A DNA stretch of 64,000 bases, from positions 15,844,785 through 15,908,784 of the forward strand of contig CM035808.1 in the NCBI GenBank assembly GCA_020466095.1. Reading direction: 5' to 3'. Under the pieces are notes generated by a model. It was not told the DNA's origin, made no database searches, and was given only the letters and a program-made list of their open reading frames with translations. Position 1 is the stretch's first letter. Each line of letters starts with the position of its first letter. The DNA is from Chlorops oryzae. Lineage: Eukaryota; Arthropoda; Insecta; Diptera; Chloropidae. Positions 49,601-59,900 of this stretch are shown piece after piece. The position numbers were made by a program, and so were the translations under genes.

Positions 49601-52600
49601 CTAGCCATTTTACTAGTCACAACAAGATAGAATAATAGGCAGGCTATTCTCTTTTTTTTATACTCAGGGTTGTATTTTTCAACTCGGCTTATGAAGAGAG
49701 AGTTCAAATTCTCGACAATATTCATTTACGAGTATGTGAGTGTTTTCGCTTTCCCGGGGATATGAATTCCACTCCCAAATTGTTGTGATCCTCGACGAAG
49801 TTTGAGGGGACATTTTAATTACTCAATTCAGAAAATTCATTTCCCCAAGCGTAATAGTCGAGGTAATTCAAATTAACCATCTATCTGGGTAAAGGGAAAC
49901 AAACCACATCGTTTTGGGAATTGAATTTATTTCCCCGGGAAACCGAAAACAATGACATACCCGTTAGTTTTCATGCTAGTTTAACTCAATCAAATACCTT
50001 TGATATATTATTTTAATTCTAATATAATATAAAATTTCACTAATAAATATTAAAATAAACAAAACCTGGTTTAAACTCTTTTGAAGACTATCATTTAAAA
50101 GTTTAAACCTTCAAAAAGTTTATGCTAGGTTGAAGACTATGAGCCTCAATGTAAATATGTAAAAATAGAATGCTGTAAAAATGTCCAATCTGAATTGGGA
50201 ATCTAGGAAATTTATCCGTTCCTCTTCTATTGCCTAAACACTAGTGTGATATTCAACCGGCGAAGCGATCCATCCACCTTCTCTAGATGAAAAGCTGCAA
50301 CTCCCACTACAGAAAACACATTCTTATCTTTAATCGTAAGCGAAATGGTAGGCTAAAGATAAGGTATAAAGTGACGACGCGTCCCCTGGCAATGACATCG
50401 CCATGTTAAATTCGACAGCGTTGTGGATAGGTGAGGGACTGATCCCCGACAGCAGTTACTGCGCTAGTTTTGTGGTGTCTCGACTGACTAAAGAAAAGCA
50501 TTTAAAGTCGTGGAGAAAATTTTGAACCCAAATGGAGGATTATTCATAAGAAAAAGCGTATAAGTATTGCATACTTTTAGGATGGCTATTTTTATTTTAT
50601 TTTTTAATTTGTCCCAAATTTTTCTTCAACTCCTTTTTATCTTTGAGAGCCAACAAACCGCCACGCCAAATGAAATGCCCAATGTAGCGCCCGGTTCGTT
50701 TGCTCCATTGTCCGTTTGTCAGTATTTGCTCTCCATGTTTGTACATAATGTGTGCAGCTTTATATTTCTCAAGATATGCGAAATTTTTCGCTTAAAATGT
50801 TATTCGTTCGCTCAACATCATCATCATCATCGTCATCGTTATCATCATCATGATCATGATCGTCCACAACAAGGCAGTGCCGAGCATACAGAGTAAAAAT
50901 AACAACAAGAGCAACAACGAAAAAATAAAAATAAAAATAATAATAAAAGAACAAAGCACAACGGCAATATATAAGGCCGAGTTCCAAGAATTCGATCATC
51001 TCCACTTCAGCAGTGCACAATCAGATTTCGTTTTCCATTTCGCTTGGACCACAAAAGAAGCTGTGCGGGCATCACAAAAAGTACAAAGACTCCAACGTGG
51101 AATGTTCAGCAGCTTCGGCGGCAGTACCGTTTTTGTTGGCAACCCATCCGAAGAAAGGGGCAAGAGAACGGACCAACCAGAAACCAATGAAGCAACTTAC
51201 CAAACGATCACGGTCAGCAACAACAACAACAACAAACTTTTAAGGCGAAATACCAAAATGAATAGCCGCAATGAATGGATTGCTCCTCGGTAACATCGAA
51301 ATTCGCAAAAAAAAAAACCATATTGTACATACTTATAAAAAAAAAAACGAAACGAACGAAATGAAATGAAATGAAATGCATTGCACAGTGCGCAGGCGTA
51401 CCTGATTGTTAAAATACTGCTCCCACAACTTATTAGCGACGCACAGACACACACACACGCATACCCATACGCATCCATACACACATGAAGGATGCAACGA
51501 GCGGGCAGGCCGACAAAAACGACAAAATCAATGAACACGACGACATTATCACAATCTCCCGCTCGCATTGACGACAATGGAATCGCGTTTGGGGAGCGCG
51601 TTCCAATGAGATGAATTGAACTGACCAATTAGAGCATCACGATGCATATTCGCCGAAAAATCCAAATCCTTGAGCGCATGAAATGCAAAACCGTAGCAAA
51701 GTGCTCTTAATAAACGTGCACACGATGACTGACTGCAACGTTGCTAAAAGATGATCGTGAAAAGAAAAAAATAAATTAAAAAAAAATAAATAAAAAATCA
51801 CACTGATGGTAGGTTTAAACGCCGGCGAAATTAAGGTGCGCGCCTTGCTCACAAATAACAACAAAAGGAACAACAGCAACAACAAAAGGAAACACGCATA
51901 ATCATTAACAACCACAACGCCGATGTCGATGCGATGTCGATGCCGATCCAATGCCAACGCCGATGAGAAGGAAGACGTTGTCGAACTAAAAGAAGACGCC
52001 GCGGCTTCGGTTATCTGCAGCACTCTACTCGAATGTGAAGAGTTTTCAGAATGCATGAACATGAGAACGTACATACAATCCTACATACATACATATATCC
52101 TTGTTTCCTCTTACACCCTATAAAAGTTTTTGCCTAAGGACGGCATACGAAAATTAATTGAAAGTACCTCACGGAAACGGGTTGCACCAGCACCAGGGGG
52201 GGGCTGGCCTAGGAGAATTTCTTCTTAGAGCATTTTAGCAATATAGTATTAATAATTTACACAATTCTTCCCTCGTGCCGGAACTTGTTCTGGTAGGTGA
52301 AAATTACGAATTTTAGCGCTAGCTCTTTGAGTCTGATAAAATTGAGTACCTAACAAAAATCTGTGAGATGAATTGAAAAAAATTTATTGAAATAAAATAA
52401 TAGCGAGATAAGTGTGCTATCAGAGTGAAGTGGCTCCAGCGGCTCTCTCACCTTAGGCAGTTAGGGCACATACATACATACATCACTATAGCATAGAGGG
52501 TACTAGCAACAAAAGCGAGGCCAGGGCAGGACAACAAAAATTGCAAGTCCTCAGACGGAGCTGGGAGTCGAACCTAGGTCTTTTCGTATCGAAATTTTAG

Positions 52601-55600
52601 TTCTCAACTACCTTCGATAGAAAAACTGTGTGAATCCCAATCTTAACTAATACTACACTGAGCGAACTTTACCATGAATTTTTTTTAAAAGGGCGAATTG
52701 TTATTTGATTTTCGAGCAGAACAAAAATTCCAAAATTGTATAAAATGGTGAGCAATAAATTTTTGGATTGATTTAAGGAATATGTTTAATACATTTCTTT
52801 ACTTGGTTAAGTTCTCATTTATTTTATAAAATGAGCAGGACAATCATAAGAATTGCATGTCATCTAGAACTAGGGTGGGCTAAATGGGAACAATACATCG
52901 ATTATTCGTATCGATTTATTTAAAAAGCATCGAAATGAAACGATACTATCGAGAAAACTATGAGATATTTCGCAATTTAACAATATACATACCGAATTAA
53001 CATGATATTGTTTTTAAAATGGCGACATTGTACTTGATTTTAGAGAACTAAGACATATTTCAAATAGACAATTTAGATTTTAGTGCTCTGTTTCAAAGTC
53101 TTTCTTTAACGAAACTCGTTAAAAGTCTTTCGTCTATTTTGTTAAAAAGAGTACATGTAATTAATTATGAGCTTCGAACTAGTGGATGAGGCTAAATTGC
53201 GAAAATACAATCGATAGATATCGGTATCGAATTTGCATTTAAAAAGCATTCAAATCTGAAACGATACTATCGGAAACGCGAGAAAATATCGAGTTTTCGA
53301 TATATCGACATTATAAGTACCAATTTAAAAATGACTATATGTTAACTAAAATACAAGTGACAGTGTACTTTTGCTTATAGGATGTTACCTCCTAAGCGGA
53401 CACTACTCTAAACTGACAGATTTCAGGATTTCTAGTAGCTCCTGCTTCTCAAATCTTTCCTATTTTAAGCGAACTACCTCTGTTAATGCGGAAGATCTTT
53501 CGAGTCCCGATAGGTGATATTGCTTAAGACAGATACACTAGTTACATATTTTGGACAAAATTGGAGTGTACAAAAGGACGTTTTCGAGTTCTCAGATGGA
53601 ATGATAAGATATGATACGATAAGATAAGACATGAACGATTAAAATGAGGCTTTATATCCAAGAGAAATATGTGTGAAGCACATGTTTACAACGACAGACA
53701 TATACAAAATATCGCTTTCGATGTCGGGAAAAGTATATCGATGTACGATATATCGCCGAGCAAAAATATCGGCATAAATTTTCGATATATCGTTTTAAAA
53801 ATATCGATTTTTTTGTTCCCATCCTACTTAGAACTTTTTAAACATTGCGAAAGCAGTCACGCGACAACGGAGTGACAAAATCGGATGAAGTCCATCCGAT
53901 GGCTATTTTTGGGGTTCTGTTCAGCAGAGGGCTCTATGGCCATTTGCTTTGAAAGTTAATTAAATTTGTTTTGACATTTCTTCTTGTATAGGTATTTTTT
54001 TTTGAATTTTTTTTATTTTAGAAATTGTCTTGTCATTTCAATTACGTCCGTGGTTGGTTCAACAATTTAAATTTAAATCCATTTTTGAAAATTATCGTTT
54101 CAATTCAACCTGAAATATGGTTGATTCAAAAGGAAAATCTTTATTTTTTCCAACAAGGAAAATTGTGAAAATAAAAATATTCCCTGTTGAAGCCGTTTTG
54201 CATGTTTTTCCTTTTGATTTAACCAGTTTTCTGGTTGATTTTTTTCTCTGTGTAAATTCTTCTAAAGATTCCCATAAATAACAAGATAAATGATACTCCT
54301 TATTGAGACATTTTAGCCGTATAAAAGGATTAAAGCGTCTTTGTTGTTCACTATCGCATAAATCAAATGAATGGATTTCTTACAAACAGCTACATATGTT
54401 CCCCGTATTAGAAGTACCAACAAGAATCATCAAGCTTCTTCTTAATATGTTCGCATTTAAAAAACAGAAATATGACGATTATATTTATGCCCAGCACCTA
54501 TTCTACTGAACATATCTGTATGGTTGTCTTTTTAACTGATTTGTTGCTTTCAAATCAGGCAAATAATAAACCTGTTGCGATTTACATGACAATGTCATGG
54601 AGAAAAACATTTTGATAAACTAATTCAAATATTTTTTTAAATCGGTAATATCATCCGCTGAATCAATTTTAATATTAAAAATGCCATGCTAGTTCCTCTT
54701 GGGGCCTTTTAAAACCGTTTAGAAAATTTTCAATCGTTCACAAATTGTTTTCAAACCGTTTAGATTTCAAGACTCGTTTAAATTCCACTATTTTGATGAA
54801 ATCCATACAAAGAAAGAATAACAATACCAAAGAATATACAATAGGGTTTATTAAAAAAAATTAAATAATTTTGAGCTCAATAGAAATAGACTCGCCGTCT
54901 TCTGAGCTCCTTTAATGTGCCACAAAAGTCATCTGATCACTGCAAAATCTTCCGATGAAGCTCATTTAAACTTAATATAATATAATCACGTAAATACAAT
55001 TAAAACATAGCATGAATCTCGATCCTGAGTCACATCCCTGCAATAATATGGACTGAATCAAGTGCAGCCTTCGGTCAGTCCCTCATGTTACCGGTACCAG
55101 TCCCTGATAATTCTTTTTCTAATGCATTCAACTGACCTTTTTAACATGGGTCTGTCATTGCAGAAGGACCGGCCCGCAAAACGGCTGACCGTAGGTCAGT
55201 TTTTTTTGGTTCAATTGTCGTAATTTCGTCTGGTTTTAGGCTAGCCAAATAAGGAAGTTAAAAAACCAATTTCTTATATATTATATTCTAAGTCGATGAA
55301 AGCGTCATTTACAGACTACCCTTAAACCAACCAGTTGATTACTGACCTCCGGCTAGCCGAATTTGATGGAGCGAACTGTCATAATATAACCGGTAGGATT
55401 AGGACTAGTCAAAGGGCAGTCTTTTTTAGGAAATTTACATAAACGAAGATAAGAATTGAACGTTGACGATTCAAGGGAATATAAAATTAAGACCTTTTAA
55501 ACAAGCAAATAAGAAAATTTCTTTTTTTTTACCTTTTTAAAATAGGCAAAAAATCAATTTAGAAAGTCGTTTAATCATTATTAATTTTCTCAAGCAAAAA

Positions 55601-56610
55601 ACTCTTCAGTAGCGAATTAATATTTTAGCAACACCAAAAAAAAAAAATCAAAAATATTCAATGAAATCTAAATTTCTTAAAGAAGTCAAAAACAAATTAC
55701 ACAAAGGATGAAGAATATCTCCCCAATGAATAGTGCCCATTCAAAGCTACTTTTGTATGGGCGTGCTTGCTCGTGTACTCGCCGCGTCCATAGAAGACAA
55801 TTAAGTATTTACTACGCAGTTAAAAATTTTCAAATTTTGGGGCTGGCGGTCCGAGTTGGCTGTTTTTGTTGTTGTTGTTGTTGTTTTCATTGTCGTTTTA
55901 TCTGTTCATCTGTTCAGGTAAATACAGAAATTTACAATCAAAATTCGCTCTTTTAGAACATAATTTGTAAAGTCACACTGAGCGGGCAATGGTGCGCGTA
56001 AATAGACTTCTTTTTATGGGTTCAATAGCCTCTGATTTACGTACGCACTTACGCACAAGTAGCGCGACATGTACACGTGTTGTTGGCCGTATTTTAAAAG
56101 CGGAAGTGACTTGTGTTAAAAGCCAACAGTCAACAGAACTACCAACAATTAAAACGTCCGGAATTAATTGCGACATAAGTCGAGGCAGATATGGTTAACC
56201 ATTTAGCCATTCCCCATTAGTTGCCAAGTTCTTTTGATAAAAAAAAAAAAAAAAATTAACAGACAAACGTTGTGACAACTGCAAAAAATTTATAAGTTTT
56301 TTTCTTAATTTTTAATACGAAAGAAAGGAAGAAGAAAACATGATTTTTTTGCTAATCGAATAATCAAGTAAAAGTGCAAATTAACGTAGGAAAATTATTT
56401 TTTTAATATGACATGAGGAACCTGATTCTTATAAGCCCACCCAGCGTGTCAGGGAAATCGATTGAGAAGCTTGGTAGGATTAAAACACGTTTCTAAGTGA
56501 GACCAAACCTACATATACATACATACATGTGTATATGCCGAAGTGGTCTCCCTTGAGTGTTTTCTTTCGCTCTCTCTCTCTCTCTCTTCTCTCTCTCTTC
56601 TCTCTCTCTT

Positions 56611-56649
<39 letters not shown>

Positions 56650-56660
56650 TTTCTCTCTCT

Positions 56661-56702
<42 letters not shown>

Positions 56703-56766
56703 TCTCTTTCTCTCTCTTCTCTCTTCTCTCTCTTCTCTCTTCTCTCTCTCTCTTCTCTCTCTTTTC

Positions 56767-56806
<40 letters not shown>

Positions 56807-56863
56807 TCTCTCTCTTTCTCTTCTTCTCTTCTTCTCTCTCTCTTTCTCTCTCTTCTTCTCTCT

Positions 56864-56908
<45 letters not shown>

Positions 56909-59900
56909 TCTCTTTTCTCTCTCTTTCTCTCTTTCTCTCTTCTCTTTCTCTCTTTTCTCTTCTTTCTCTCTCTCTTTCTCTTCTTCTTTTCCTCTCTCTT
57001 CTCTTCTTCTCTCTCTCTTTCTCTCTCTTTTTCCTCTCTTTCTCTCTTTCTCTCTCTTTCTCTCTTTTCTTCTCTCTTTTCTCTCTCTTTTTCTCTCTCT
57101 TCTTTCTTTCTCTTCTCTTTCTTTGTCTCTCTTTTCTCTTCTGTCTCTTTTTCCCTCTTTCTGTCTCTTTGTCTCTTCTTTCCGTCTTTATTCCCGTCTG
57201 ACGCTCTCTCCCTTACTCTCTCCCTCGATCCGTTTGAGTAAAAGTCTCCAGACAAGAACTTCAAATCGATCAGAGCGAGAAAATAGCACAAAATCGCGAA
57301 ACCGGATCCGGGATGATTCACCTTCGAATCATCATCTGCTCCATCTTGGTGGACCGATCAACGATTCTAATCGATAAAAACCGAAGTATTTTTTTTTTGT
57401 CAATGCTCCCAATAATCACTTTTAGACAAATTGTGAGTGAAATTTGCCTCGATGGACAATTGCGCAATTAAATAAAATTTTGGATTGTCTTTGCATATTA
57501 TTCGCCTATCCAATTAAAATCGGTTATCTAGCTTAAGGAAAGCGTGACGCCATGCTTAACTTTAGATTCCTTTGCAGTTTATTGAACTGTGTAATAAAAA
57601 TTAAGAATAAAATTCGACGGCTACACTTTTTAATATACCATAGAAAAATACGTTTCATCCAGCTGTGAGATGTCAGCACTTTGAGTCAAATTTTTAATTA
57701 AAAAGAATCTCTTTTTCTGTTTTGTTGGTTTGTTTGTTTGTTTTCTGCATGTAATAATCGAAAAAATAGAAAATGTCAATGAACGAGAAGCAGAAAATTA
57801 AAAGGCCAATAAATAAGAGAACGATTAATCATAGCCGGGAGTGCGAAAGCCAAAAATCTCACATAGACAAAGAGAGTTCAATTAGCAAAAAAAAAAAAAA
57901 AAGAAAAAAAAGACTCCTTCTATTGAGGACTTTTCAAAGAATCCCGACGAGACTCGCGATTTCTGTCTTATCAAAAAATCTGGCTTCCATTTTAATCCAA
58001 ATATAGATCGTCTCGACATTTATCGAAGTTATTTAGCGTGGTAAAAAAAAAATAAAGAAGAAAAATTATTACAAAGAAGAAGATCGAATGAAACAAGTAA
58101 AGGCTATTGTTTTCGAAGCCCGCAACATTGTTGCGTATCGATGCATCCTCTGCGACACAATTGCATGTTGCGCTGCTGTCGTTTATGGAAGCAGCATTTC
58201 TCACATTGTTGACATATCACAAAAAGCTCTTCTCAAAAGTTCAAGAAAAAATGAAAGAAGAAACCAAAATGAAAATGGATTCGCAAACGAAAACAAAAGC
58301 GACTCAAAATACGCGGAATGAAGGATCGTGCGTAATTACGGAAAAGTCCTTGAAACCCAATACGAGACACGCTACATGAAATGCAACAATGCAGCCGGCA
58401 AAATTGAAAACTATGCTGCGCTGACCGCCTGACGGCCGCCACTTCACCGCCGCCACAGTCGTCACCACCGACGCCTTTGTTGCGACCACCGAGCGCTTTT
58501 CATGAGAAAAAACTGAGCGGCACGATCAGCAAATTTAAGCGGCCACAACAATGCGTTCGAAAAGTTGCCTCAACTTCTTCGAGAGTCCCAAAGAAGAAAA
58601 TAAAAATAATAAAATAAAATAAAATAAATTCCAAAAGGGAAATACGAGCAGGCGCTTTTGATATTTTCTCACTGCCCAAATGGAAGATCGAGACCTCAAC
58701 TCGACTCAACGCTACATCCTTTAAATATATAAGGCCATATAAAGCGCAATGAATGGACCTAAATATGTCACAATGCAGCGGGGATTGTATCGATTCCGGT
58801 GACGCAGTAAGTGCCGCAAGTATCACTGACGAAAATCGCCAATCACGAAGACTATGCCGATGATTTAAAGTACAACCTAGCGACTGGTCGAGTTCGACAA
58901 CTGCAGTAAATCCTTGCACAGTGGGTAAAATGATCAAATGATCGAGTCTGACAAAAGAAAATTCAAAACTCAACAGAACTCAACTCCGAAAGCTCCCGGG
59001 GCATTTGAACATTTGTGCGACAATTTTAAATCATCTTTGAACACTGTGCGATGTCTAGCAGAGGCCCTTGAATTTCAGCTATGCCATTGAAAGTCCCTAG
59101 AGGCACTAGACTTCAGTTAAATAAAAAAAAAAAAAAAACACTATGCCTGCAACACACGGAATTGTGCTGATCTCTCGTTTATTGTCGCGCCTTCTTTAAT
59201 TTCCTACATTTTCATTTATTCTCATTTATTTATTTTTTCTCCTTTTCTTTATTTCCCTACTTTGCGGGTTATCGTATACGAGAGATTACCTAGAATGTCT
59301 GGCATCAACATAATGACCAACACACATCGCGATCATCGTTGGCTTCATTGCTTCATTGCTTCATTATCGAAATATAATGATCGTTGCTTTCAATTAAGCA
59401 AAATTCGCCGTTGGTGGATGCAGCAATTCAAACGACCTTGCAAATAAAACCGCATCGCACTGCATCGAGACGACACCTTCTTTCTTGTCGTGCCGTGTCG
59501 TGTCGTGCCGTGCCGTGCTTCTTGCTGTCTTGCATCATGGATTTAATCTTGGTGCGCCGTGTATTTCTGGCCTATAGAAATGAACGACTAGTAACATCAT
59601 CATCGGCATCATCATGATCTCCTTCACTTGCGTCTCCCAGCTCCGGTAGTGAGGTAACTTGAGCAAACAATCCGAGGAATTCCAAAGTGCAAAGCACACA
59701 CGAAGCATTAAACGTTCGGACAGGAGCATATTTAGCCTTAACCGGGTACTTGACTCTCAACTGAGACGGTCTCCTTTGGAATCTGCCTAAAATATTTATG
59801 CACATATGTATGTATGTATGTGTGCCTACATATGTGTGTGAACGTATGACCGTTGGATATCAATAGCGTTTCTGTTCGGCTTCTCGATAAGACTCCATGT

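Noticed and set aside
56509..57377. Long frames of 214-282 codons on both strands
   Set aside because: They are the (CT)n/(GA)n tract read in several frames; composition is only Leu/Ser/Phe or Arg/Glu/Lys.
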